DNA from: an uncultured Collinsella sp.
Lineage (GTDB): Bacteria; Actinomycetota; Coriobacteriia; Coriobacteriales; Coriobacteriaceae
Length of the DNA stretch: 20,319 nt
Direction: 5' to 3'
NCBI GenBank assembly: GCA_900542325.1
Contig: UQMY01000038.1
Span: forward strand, 1 to 20,319
This document shows positions 1 to 6,962 of the stretch, in pieces. The translations under genes were made by a program, and so were the position numbers. Below the pieces are notes generated by a model. The model did not search any database. It worked only from the letters and a program-made list of their open reading frames with translations, and was not told where the DNA came from. Each line of letters opens with the position of its first letter. Positions within the stretch are counted from its first letter, which is position 1.

Positions 1-26
1 AAATCCAAGGGTTATACCCTAAGAGC

Positions 27-52
27 AAACCACCCCTTTTAGGGGTGGTTTT
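27..52 (+). terminator. Intrinsic terminator upstream of PTS operon
   Basis: An 11-bp perfect stem (27-37 pairing with 41-51) has a three-base loop and ends in a short T run. The G/C-rich core is CCACCCC/GGGGTGG. It most likely ends transcription of a gene to the left of the window. It lies about 30 bases before the EIIA start codon, so a leader/attenuator role for the PTS operon is the alternative. Confidence 0.7.
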
Positions 53-83
53 GATGCCGAAATTTGCAAGAAAGGGGAATCGA

Positions 84-500
84 ATGAGGCAGTTTATCGT
101 TGCATCCCATGCCCATTTTGCGTCTGGAATCGTCGAGAGCATTGGACTGCTTTCCGGCGAGCGCGAAAACGTCCATGCGCTCTCTATGTATGTCGACGGA
201 AACGAGGACCTGACCAAAGAGGCCGCAGCGATTCTGGACGGCTTTGCCGCGGACGATGAGGTCGTTGTTTGCACCGACCTCTTTGGCGGCAGTGTCAACA
301 ACGAGTTCACCAAGATCGTCCAGACGCGTCCCAACACGCACCTCGTGACCAATATGAACCTGCCGCTCCTTATTCAGCTGCTGTTCGTGCCCGAATCCAC
401 CCCGATCGATGAGGCCATCCGCCAGATCGTCGAGGCGGACGACACCAAGGTCAAGTACGTCAACGACCTGCTGGGGCAGGCCGAACTCGATGAGTTTTAA
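84..500 (+). CDS. PTS mannose/sorbose-family EIIA component
   Basis: This 138-residue cytoplasmic protein matches the EIIA domain of the mannose PTS family (PF03610). It accepts a phosphoryl group from HPr and passes it to EIIB. His9, in the motif SHAHFASG, aligns with the phosphorylated His10 of E. coli ManX, and TDLFGGS at 64-70 matches the conserved (V/T)D.(W/F)GGS turn. The reading frame is open further upstream, but ATG 84 is preferred because AAAGGGG lies 7 bases before it and homology begins there. The gene starts the EIIA-EIIB-EIIC-EIID operon and encodes EIIA alone, not fused to EIIB as in E. coli ManX. The family is certain; the sugar is unknown. Confidence 0.93.
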   Translation: MRQFIVASHAHFASGIVESIGLLSGERENVHALSMYVDGNEDLTKEAAAILDGFAADDEVVVCTDLFGGSVNNEFTKIVQTRPNTHLVTNMNLPLLIQLLFVPESTPIDEAIRQIVEADDTKVKYVNDLLGQAELDEF

Positions 501-517
501 CCACTAGGGAGCACATC

Positions 518-988
518 ATGATTCAGATGATTCGTGTAGATTATCGACTGCTTCACGGCCAGGTTGCCGTTAGCTGGACCTCGGCTCTGGGTGCCGACTG
601 CATCCTGCTGGTGAGCGACACGGTCCTCAATGACAAGCTTCGTCTGCAGGCCCTGTCCCTTGCAAAGCCGGAGGGCTGCAAGGTCGTTGTCAAAAACACC
701 GAGGACGCCGTCAAGGCGCTCCAGAGCGGTGTGACCGACAAGTACAAGCTCTTCGTGGTTTGCGAGACGATCCAGCAGGCCGGTGCCGTCGCCAAGGCGA
801 TGGGGGTCAAGAAGATCAACCTCGGCAACGTTGCCTTTAGCGAGGATGCCCGCCAGGTCTCGACGAGCGTGTTCCTTACGCCCGAAAACGAGGCATATGT
901 CAAAGAGCTGCTCAGCGAAGGCTACGAGCTGTTCATTCAGATGATTCCGGCAGATGCGAAGACTGACGCCGCGAAGGTCATCGGTTAG
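518..988 (+). CDS. PTS mannose/sorbose-family EIIB component
   Basis: This 156-residue protein belongs to the PTSIIB_sorb family (PF03830). It carries the phosphoryl group from EIIA to the incoming sugar at the membrane. The N-terminal signature RVDYRLLHGQV contains the phosphorylated histidine, His13, as in family members with R.D.RL.HGQV. The start ATG follows AGGGAG at a suitable distance, and the gene begins 17 bases after the EIIA stop, so the two are co-transcribed. The length is typical for a stand-alone EIIB. Substrate specificity (mannose, fructose, sorbose, N-acetylgalactosamine or an Amadori compound) cannot be told from EIIB alone. Confidence 0.93.
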   Translation: MIQMIRVDYRLLHGQVAVSWTSALGADCILLVSDTVLNDKLRLQALSLAKPEGCKVVVKNTEDAVKALQSGVTDKYKLFVVCETIQQAGAVAKAMGVKKINLGNVAFSEDARQVSTSVFLTPENEAYVKELLSEGYELFIQMIPADAKTDAAKVIG

Positions 989-996
989 GGGCCGTC

Positions 997-1788
997 ATGG
1001 TTATCAAGACAATCCTGATTTTCCTTATTGCCCTTTTGGGTTATTCCGAGTGGCTGACGGGCACGAGCTACCTCCAGCGCCCGATCGTGCTCGGACCTCT
1101 GGTTGGCCTTGTCATGGGCGACATGGTGACCGGCACGATCATGGGCGCCACGATGGAGCTTGCCATGGTCGGCGCCATCTCGGTCGGCGCCTATAACCCG
1201 CCCGATACGATTTCCGGCACTATCCTGGGCGTATCTCTTGCCATGCAGGCCGGCGCGGACGCTTCGGCGGCCCTGACCCTGGGTATTCCTATCGCCACGA
1301 TCGTCCTGGCGCTCGACACGGCCCTGGGCCAATCGGTCATGCTGCTGCTGGTGCACCGTATCGACAAAAACGTCGAGGACGGAGACACCAAGGCCATCAC
1401 GCGCAACATGCTCATCGCCGGTTACGCGCAGAGCTGGTGCGGCCTGCTGATTATTCCCCTGGCATTCTTCTTTGGTGCCGATGCTGTTGCCAGCCTGCTC
1501 AACATCATCCCCGATTTCGTTCAGACCGGCATGGATGTCGCCGCCGCCTTCTTGCCCGCACTCGGCTTTGCGATGCTGGCGCAGATGATTATGAACAAAA
1601 CAGTGGCTCCGTTCTTCTTCGCTGGCTTCTTCCTCGTCGCCTACTTTGGCATTAGCACGACGGGCGTGGCGATCTTTGCCGCGATCATCGTCGTCGCGAT
1701 GACGGTTTTGGGTGATAAGAAAAAAGCGGAGCAGCCCGCAGCGGCAACCGAGGATCCTGCGATTGGGAGTGGATTCGATGAGTTTTAA
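997..1788 (+). CDS. PTS mannose/sorbose-family EIIC permease
   Basis: This 263-residue polytopic membrane protein belongs to the EII-Sor family (PF03609). It forms the translocation channel together with EIID. Long hydrophobic stretches alternate with short loops. The region around residues 24-75, with the motif GPLVGLVMGD and a following MGATMELAMVG, is characteristic of this family. ATG 997 follows AGGGG 8 bases after the EIIB stop. The tail is hydrophilic and rich in K, A and E, as expected for a cytoplasmic end. The last 11 bases overlap the start of the EIID gene, which points to translational coupling of the two membrane subunits. Confidence 0.92.
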   Translation: MVIKTILIFLIALLGYSEWLTGTSYLQRPIVLGPLVGLVMGDMVTGTIMGATMELAMVGAISVGAYNPPDTISGTILGVSLAMQAGADASAALTLGIPIATIVLALDTALGQSVMLLLVHRIDKNVEDGDTKAITRNMLIAGYAQSWCGLLIIPLAFFFGADAVASLLNIIPDFVQTGMDVAAAFLPALGFAMLAQMIMNKTVAPFFFAGFFLVAYFGISTTGVAIFAAIIVVAMTVLGDKKKAEQPAAATEDPAIGSGFDEF

Positions 1789-2614
1789 GTTTGAGTCTTC
1801 TTACGACGGGCTGATTTCCCGCGCAGACCTTAAGAAGCTGTTCTGGCGCTCGATTCCCTATGAGCATTCCTGGAACTACGAGCGTATGGGCCATATCGGC
1901 TTTATGTGGGCCCTTATGCCGATCCTTCGCAAGCTGTATCCGCAGGATGCGGACTTTAAGGCCGCCCTTAAGCGCCATATGGAGCTCTATAACGTCACGC
2001 CGTACATCTCGACGCTTCCCATGTCCATCGCCGCTGCAATGGAGGAGGTCAACGCTACTGACGATAGCTTTGACACGAGCGCGATCTCTAATGTCAAGCT
2101 TGCTTTGATGGGGCCGCTGTCCGGCGTGGGCGATGCTTTCTACTGGGGCACGCTGCGAATTTTGGCAACGGGTGTCGGCACGTCGCTGGCGCTGCAGGGC
2201 TCTATTCTTGGCCCGATTTTGTTCCTGCTCGTGTTCAACGTTCCTCACTACATCATCCGTTACCTGCTGACGTTTGTGGGATATCGCTTTGGCTCGGACA
2301 TGATCAGCAAGGTCCAGGAATCGGGCATTATGGACACGATCGTCAAGATGGCCTCTATCATGGGCGCCATGGTGATCGGTGCTATGACCATGGAGATGGT
2401 CACCGTGGACATTCCGCTCATGGTCGGTGCGGGCGATGGTGCTCAGACGCTCGCCGAGCTGCTCAACGGAATCTTCCCGGGCTTTGTCACGATGGGGCTG
2501 TTTGGAATTGTCTATCTCATGCTCAAGAAGAAGATGAATCCGCTGCTCATCATGCTTGTGATCCTGCTCGTGAGTATCGCTGGCGCGTTCTTTGGAGTGC
2601 TTGGTGTCCAGTAG
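1778..2614 (+). CDS. PTS mannose/sorbose-family EIID component
   Basis: This 278-residue membrane subunit belongs to the EIID-AGA family (PF03613), the partner of EIIC in mannose-type PTS permeases. Diagnostic segments are SWNYERMGHIGFMWALMP near residues 31-48 and the block LMGPLSGVGDAFYWGTLR near residue 110. Both are strongly conserved in EIID. The C-terminus holds hydrophobic helices. The open frame extends upstream to 1712, but ATG 1778 is chosen because GGGAG lies before it and family homology starts at ISRADLKKLFWRS. It overlaps the EIIC stop by 11 bases. A hairpin with a T run follows at 2647, ending the PTS unit. Confidence 0.93.
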   Translation: MSFKFESSYDGLISRADLKKLFWRSIPYEHSWNYERMGHIGFMWALMPILRKLYPQDADFKAALKRHMELYNVTPYISTLPMSIAAAMEEVNATDDSFDTSAISNVKLALMGPLSGVGDAFYWGTLRILATGVGTSLALQGSILGPILFLLVFNVPHYIIRYLLTFVGYRFGSDMISKVQESGIMDTIVKMASIMGAMVIGAMTMEMVTVDIPLMVGAGDGAQTLAELLNGIFPGFVTMGLFGIVYLMLKKKMNPLLIMLVILLVSIAGAFFGVLGVQ

Positions 2615-2629
2615 GGTATCCGTCATAAT
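2601..2629 (+). promoter_or_regulatory. Possible promoter for the epimerase gene
   Basis: TTGGTG (2601-2606) and CATAAT (2624-2629) are separated by exactly 17 bases. The start of transcription would be near 2636. The -35 lies inside the end of the EIID gene. The match is fair at -10 and weak at -35. If real, the hairpin at 2647-2680 would sit within a short 5' leader. Confidence 0.3.
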
Positions 2630-2646
2630 GAAAACAATGTAAGAGG

Positions 2647-2680
2647 GGGCGTCGCGCACACTGTGCTGCGGCGCCCTTTT
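2647..2680 (+). terminator. Intrinsic terminator between EIID and epimerase
   Basis: A 9-bp G/C-rich stem (2647-2655 with 2668-2676, one G-U pair) is followed directly by TTTT. It lies about 30 bases after the EIID stop and ends only five bases before the ribosome binding site of the next gene. It probably lowers rather than abolishes read-through into the epimerase gene. Confidence 0.75.
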
Positions 2681-2697
2681 GCCGAAAGGTGGACAAG

Positions 2698-3534
2698 ATG
2701 GAGTATCCGCAGCTTGCCGTCATGAATATCAGCCATCGTTATTTTGACCTTGAGGAATTCTTTTCTTCGGCAGCGGCCTCGGGCTATACGTGTTGCGAGC
2801 TTTGGACCGGGGCGATGCATCTGTATGTCGATTGCCATGGATACGATTCGCTCGAGCAGGTGCGGGAGCTGTCACAGCGGTATGGGGTTCGGATTGTGGG
2901 GCTTTGTCCCGAACAGAACAACCCCAAGCCGTGGAATATCGCGGCGCGCGGGAATGAGGCGCGTGCCCGCACACTCGCGTACTTTAAGAACGTTGTAGAT
3001 ATTGCGGAGGAACTTGGAGCCGAGCAGGTCATGGTTTCGAGCGGCTGGGCATTTTTGAACGAGCCGATCGAGGACGCGTGGGGTCGCAGCTCCTCGATGC
3101 TGCGTGCGATTGCCGAGCATGCGGGAGAGCGCGGCGTGCGGCTGGTGCTCGAGGCCCTACAGCCGGTTGAGTCGATAATCGTGAACTCGGCGACCGACAC
3201 GAAGCGCATGATCGAGGCAGTTGATCATCCGGCACTTAAGGCGTGTCTGGATATGGGCGCTATGGCGGTGGCGGGGGATACCATCGACGATTATTTCGAT
3301 CTACTTGGCGATGATGTCGCCCACGTGCATTTTGTCGATGTTGCGGCAGATGGCACGACGCATCTTGCCTGGGGTGACGGCGACCGCGATATGCGCGCCG
3401 ACCTAGATAGGCTGGTGTCGCGCGGCTATCGCGGAGTTGTTTCGGCCGAGACCTATGATTGGCGCTATTTTGCCGACCCCGCAGCTGCCGATGCGCAGGT
3501 AATGGCAGAGTATCGTCGTGCGATTGGCGTCTAG
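2698..3534 (+). CDS. TIM-barrel sugar epimerase/isomerase, FrlC-like
   Basis: This 278-residue protein belongs to the xylose-isomerase-like/AP-endonuclease-2 TIM-barrel superfamily (PF01261). The four expected metal ligands are visible: Glu152 (VLEAL), Asp185 (CLDMGAM), His211 (HVHFVD) and Glu251 (SAETYD). Segments such as CELWTGAMH, VGLCPEQN and LQPVESIIVNSATD resemble E. coli fructoselysine 3-epimerase FrlC (IEIWGGRPH, IGYTPETN, LTPYESNVVCNAND). A ketose or Amadori-sugar 3-epimerase is therefore more likely than endonuclease IV. ATG 2698 is preferred over the in-frame GTG at 2689, because AAAGGTGG lies five bases before the ATG and overlaps the GTG. The gene follows the PTS operon after a terminator and may process its substrate. 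The exact substrate is unproven. Confidence 0.8.
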   Translation: MEYPQLAVMNISHRYFDLEEFFSSAAASGYTCCELWTGAMHLYVDCHGYDSLEQVRELSQRYGVRIVGLCPEQNNPKPWNIAARGNEARARTLAYFKNVVDIAEELGAEQVMVSSGWAFLNEPIEDAWGRSSSMLRAIAEHAGERGVRLVLEALQPVESIIVNSATDTKRMIEAVDHPALKACLDMGAMAVAGDTIDDYFDLLGDDVAHVHFVDVAADGTTHLAWGDGDRDMRADLDRLVSRGYRGVVSAETYDWRYFADPAAADAQVMAEYRRAIGV

Positions 3535-3599
3535 GTGGGGTTGGGTTGCGGCAATCTGCCCTATGTTTCCAAATGAATACGGCGTAAGCGGCTGCGACG

Positions 3600-3628
3600 G
3601 ATTTTCCCCGCAAACACTCTAGTATGCT
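3600..3628 (+). promoter_or_regulatory. Possible promoter of the his operon
   Basis: TATGCT at 3623-3628 is the best -10-like hexamer in the 169-base gap before the his operon. No good -35 is present; GATTTT at 3600-3605 would have a 17-base spacer. This is a tentative call based on position and one hexamer. Confidence 0.3.
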
Positions 3629-3637
3629 AAAGTACCC

Positions 3638-3667
3638 AGAAGACCGGCGGAGCTATGCCGGTCTTCT
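3638..3667 (+). promoter_or_regulatory. Leader hairpin before hisZG
   Basis: An 11-bp perfect stem (3638-3648 with 3657-3667, core AAGACCGGC/GCCGGTCTT) encloses an 8-base loop. The bases after it are GCTCTATATG, not a T run. It lies between the likely -10 and the start codon, so it could be a 5' mRNA hairpin of the his operon, or an imperfect terminator for the epimerase gene. No T-box sequence or histidine-rich leader peptide is visible. Confidence 0.5.
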
Positions 3668-3703
3668 GCTCTATATGAAACACAGCATGAGGAGGCTCAC
3701 CAG

Positions 3704-5419
3704 ATGACGGCCACACCGTGGGGATTCCGGGACATATTGCCCGAGGAGGCTCAGGCGCGCGAGGAGATCGCATGTACGGTGAAGGGCTGCTTCAGGGAGC
3801 ATCATTACCTTCCGGTCGAGACACCGCTGCTCGAGGACAAGGGTTCGCTCGAGGAAGGCGGCCGCATTGCGGACACGCCGTTTAAGCTCTTTGATGAAGA
3901 CGGTCGCCTGCTGGTGGTCCGTCCCGACAACACATTGCCGATCGTGCGTCTGGTTTCGACCCGCATGCGCGCGGCCGACCTGCCCCTACGTCTTCGCTAC
4001 GAGGCGCCGGTGGTTCGTGAGTGCCAGCGCAATGCCGGCGGCTCGCGTCAGTTTACGCAACTGGGTTTTGAGCTCATCGGTGTGGGCGACACTGCGGGCG
4101 ATGTCGAGATCGTCTCGCTCGTGGCCGAGGCCGTGCGTAAGCTGGCACTGCCCGATGCGCGCATTATCGCGGGCAGCGTGCGTCCGTTTAAGGAACTGCT
4201 CGCGGCGTGCGAGGATCGCGAGCTGGCCGCCGAGGCCCTGCGCTGCGTGCACGCCAGCGACTTTGTGGGCCTCGATGCCCGCGTGGCGGCAAGCACCGAG
4301 TCCGATGCCGTCAAGGCCGCCATTAGCGAGCTGCCGCGTCTGCACGGCGGTGCCGAGGTGCTCGACCGCGTGGACGCGCTGCTGGAGGCCGCCGGTATCG
4401 TCGCGCCGCTGACGTGCGAGCTGCGTGCCCTGGTCGAGGGCCTGGCACCCGAGGACGCCCGGGTGCTGTCGTTCGACTTCTCTATCATGAACTCTTTCGA
4501 TTACTACACGGGCCTGGTCTTTAAGGCCTATGCCGGCGGACTGCCCGATCCGGTCGGTTCGGGCGGACGCTATGATTCCATCTTTACCGGCGCATTTGGC
4601 GACGGTATCGAGGTGCCGGCGGCGGGCTTCGCCTTTTCGCTCGAGCGCCTGGAGGCCGCGCGCACCTCGGCCGAGGACGCCGCTTCCGATGGCGACCACG
4701 CCGTGGGCCGTGGCGCCGAGGGTCCGCTGCGTATCGCCGTGCCCAAGGGCTCGCTCAAGGCCGATACCCTCGACGTGCTTGAGGCTGCGGGCCTGGACGT
4801 CTCCGAGCTGCGTGACCCCGGCCGTCACCTGATCGTTCGCGGCCGCGACACGCGTGCCGGCGAGGGCGCAGTCGGCGATATCGAGTTTGTCATTGTGCGT
4901 CCCAGCGATGCGCCTGCCTTTGTGGGCTGCGGTGGTGCCGATTGTGGCATCTGCGGCTGGGACTCGCTCATCGAGGCAGACCTCAACCTGCTGCAGCTGG
5001 TCGATTTGGGTTACGGCCTGTGCACCTTTATTGAGGCTGAGCCCGATTGGCGCGCCGGTCAGGCCGAGCGCAACTATGCCCGCCGCGGTTCGCTTCGCGT
5101 GGCAACCAAGTACCCGCGCATCGCGAGTGCCTGGTATGCCGAGCGCGGCGTGAACGCCGACATTGTTTCGCTGCACGGCAACATCGAGCTGGGACCCATC
5201 GTCGGTATGACCGATCGCATCGTGGATATCACCGCCACGGGCGCCACGCTGCGCGACAACGACCTGGTCATCACCGGCCGCATTATGGACTGCACGGCCC
5301 GCTTCTTTGTCAATCCGGGTGCCGCGCGCCTGGACCCGCGCGTGCGCAACCTGGCCGATCGCCTGGCGGCGGCCGTGAAGGACAAGCATTTTGAGCCCGT
5401 CGCGGGCTCGGCACAATAG
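3704..5419 (+). CDS. hisZG: Fused ATP phosphoribosyltransferase: HisZ + short HisG
   Basis: This 571-residue protein joins two normally separate subunits of ATP phosphoribosyltransferase (EC 2.4.2.17), the first histidine step (ATP + PRPP to phosphoribosyl-ATP). Residues 1-320 are HisZ, a class II histidyl-tRNA synthetase paralogue. The motif-2-like block is at 98-126 (RYEAPVVRECQRN then SRQFTQLGFELIG) and the motif-3 region includes GGRYD at 287-291 and FAFSLERL at 309-316. A hydrophilic linker (about 321-341) leads to HisG at 342-560, which begins RIAVPKGSL and carries the PRPP loop VDITATGATLRDNDL at 507-521. This HisG lacks the C-terminal regulatory domain of long forms, as expected when HisZ is present. 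ATG 3704 follows GAGGAGG by 8 bases. No frameshift separates the halves. It is the first gene of the his operon. Confidence 0.93.
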   Translation: MTATPWGFRDILPEEAQAREEIACTVKGCFREHHYLPVETPLLEDKGSLEEGGRIADTPFKLFDEDGRLLVVRPDNTLPIVRLVSTRMRAADLPLRLRYEAPVVRECQRNAGGSRQFTQLGFELIGVGDTAGDVEIVSLVAEAVRKLALPDARIIAGSVRPFKELLAACEDRELAAEALRCVHASDFVGLDARVAASTESDAVKAAISELPRLHGGAEVLDRVDALLEAAGIVAPLTCELRALVEGLAPEDARVLSFDFSIMNSFDYYTGLVFKAYAGGLPDPVGSGGRYDSIFTGAFGDGIEVPAAGFAFSLERLEAARTSAEDAASDGDHAVGRGAEGPLRIAVPKGSLKADTLDVLEAAGLDVSELRDPGRHLIVRGRDTRAGEGAVGDIEFVIVRPSDAPAFVGCGGADCGICGWDSLIEADLNLLQLVDLGYGLCTFIEAEPDWRAGQAERNYARRGSLRVATKYPRIASAWYAERGVNADIVSLHGNIELGPIVGMTDRIVDITATGATLRDNDLVITGRIMDCTARFFVNPGAARLDPRVRNLADRLAAAVKDKHFEPVAGSAQ

Positions 5420-5524
5420 CGCGAGCACGCACGGGCGCCCCCATATCCGGGCTGCGGACCGATTGGTGCCGCTGCCCGGCATCTCGTTTTCCAAACGCAA
5501 CCTCGACCGATAGGGGATACCGAT

Positions 5525-6961
5525 ATGAAGACCATCAAGCTTGCTCCCGGTGAGCGCCTCGTTACCAACCAGCTCAACCGCAAGGGTGTGCTGCCGCAAA
5601 ACATCGTCGACGCCGCCCGCGATATCGTGGCCAACGTGCGTGCCAACGGCGATGCTGCGGTGCGCGATTACTGCCAGCGTTTTGACGGTGTCGAGCTGCA
5701 GAGCTTTCGTCTGCCGCAAGAGCAGATCGACGCCGCGCTCGAGGGCCTCGATCCGGCCTTTGTCGCCGCGCTCGAAAAGGCCGCGCGCCAGATTCGCGAG
5801 TTCCACCAGCGCGAGGTCGAGCAGAGCTGGTTTACCACGCGTGCGGACGGCACGATGCTCGGCGTCAAGGTGACGCCGCTCGCCGCGGCCGGCATCTATG
5901 TGCCGGGCGGCCGCGCGCAGTATCCCTCCACCGTGCTCATGAACGCCATTCCCGCCAAAGTGGCCGGCGTTAAGCGCGTGGTCATGGTGACGCCGCCACA
6001 AAAGGACGGCCTGATCAGCCCCTATACGCTCGCCGCGGCCAAGCTCGGCGGCGTGGACGAGATCTATATGGTGGGCGGCGCCCAGGCCGTGGCCGCGCTG
6101 GCGTACGGTACCGAGACCATTCCGCGTGTCGACAAGATCACCGGACCGGGCAACGCCTTTGTCGCCGCAGCCAAGCAGATTGTCTCGGGCGACGTGGGCA
6201 TCGACATGGTCGCCGGCCCCTCCGAGGTTTGCGTGCTGGCCGATGCCACGGCCAAACCCATGGTGGTCGCGGCCGACCTGATGGCCCAGGCCGAGCACGA
6301 TCCGCTGGCCGCCTGCTATCTGGTGACCTGCGACGAGCAGTTTGCGCGCGAGGTCGAGGCGGGTGTCGACATTCTAGTGGCGCAGTCGCCGCGTGCCGAG
6401 ATCACGCGCGCCTCGCTCGACAACGAGGGTACCATCGTGGTGGCCGCCGACATGGCTGCCGCCGTCGAGGCCGTGAACACCGTGGCGCCCGAGCACCTTG
6501 AGCTGCACTGCAAGGATGCGATGGGCCTGCTCGGCGGCATTCGCAACGCCGGTGCCATCTTTGTGGGCGCTTGGAGCTCCGAGCCGCTCGGCGATTACGT
6601 TGCCGGCCCCAACCACACGCTGCCGACCGGCGGCACGGCCATGTTCTCTAACCCGCTTTCGGTCGAAGAGTTCGTCAAGCGCTCGAGTGTCATTTGCTAT
6701 ACACCCGAGGGCCTGCTCTCGGACGCTCCCGCCACGCAGCGTCTGGCCGAGGCCGAGGGCCTGTGGGCGCACGCGCTTTCGGCCGCACTGCGTCGCCGCG
6801 TGTTGGAGCAGGGCGAGGATGCCGTGAGCGCCGAGTCGCTCGCCGCGGCCGACCTGACCAAGGTTGCCTGGCCGGGCGACGCCGTGGCGACGGTTGCCGA
6901 GGGTGTGGACCTGGCGGCTGCGGGCGCGGATGGCGCTGGCCCGACCGGCAAGGAGGCCTAA
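5525..6961 (+). CDS. hisD: Histidinol dehydrogenase
   Basis: This 478-residue enzyme (EC 1.1.1.23) oxidises histidinol to histidine in two NAD-dependent steps, the last reactions of the pathway. Family landmarks include AAGIYVPGGRAQYPS, ITGPGNAFVAAAK, the zinc ligands Gln255 and His258 in MAQAEHDP, catalytic Glu323-His324 in APEHLE, the block GDYVAGPNHTLPTGG, and the late zinc-ligand histidine in AEGLWAH. The protein is about 40-50 residues longer than usual, with an Ala/Gly/Asp-rich tail after the core that shows no domain. GGGGA precedes ATG 5525. The 105-base gap after hisZG holds no clear terminator. The next gene starts one base after the stop. Confidence 0.96.
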   Translation: MKTIKLAPGERLVTNQLNRKGVLPQNIVDAARDIVANVRANGDAAVRDYCQRFDGVELQSFRLPQEQIDAALEGLDPAFVAALEKAARQIREFHQREVEQSWFTTRADGTMLGVKVTPLAAAGIYVPGGRAQYPSTVLMNAIPAKVAGVKRVVMVTPPQKDGLISPYTLAAAKLGGVDEIYMVGGAQAVAALAYGTETIPRVDKITGPGNAFVAAAKQIVSGDVGIDMVAGPSEVCVLADATAKPMVVAADLMAQAEHDPLAACYLVTCDEQFAREVEAGVDILVAQSPRAEITRASLDNEGTIVVAADMAAAVEAVNTVAPEHLELHCKDAMGLLGGIRNAGAIFVGAWSSEPLGDYVAGPNHTLPTGGTAMFSNPLSVEEFVKRSSVICYTPEGLLSDAPATQRLAEAEGLWAHALSAALRRRVLEQGEDAVSAESLAAADLTKVAWPGDAVATVAEGVDLAAAGADGAGPTGKEA

Positions 6962-6962
6962 T

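Noticed and set aside
3535..3703. T-box riboswitch controlling the his operon
   Set aside because: There is no AGGGUGGNACCGCG-like T-box sequence and the leader is too short for a specifier stem.
3675..3707. Ten-codon upstream ORF as a histidine leader peptide
   Set aside because: It has only one His codon and no ribosome site, and its overlap with the hisZG start could be chance; it does not fit classical his attenuation.
3986..6298. 770-codon minus-strand open frame across hisZG and hisD
   Set aside because: It lies antisense to two certain enzymes, has low-complexity composition (His, Gly, Arg, Asp) without any domain, and is a by-product of high-GC codon bias.
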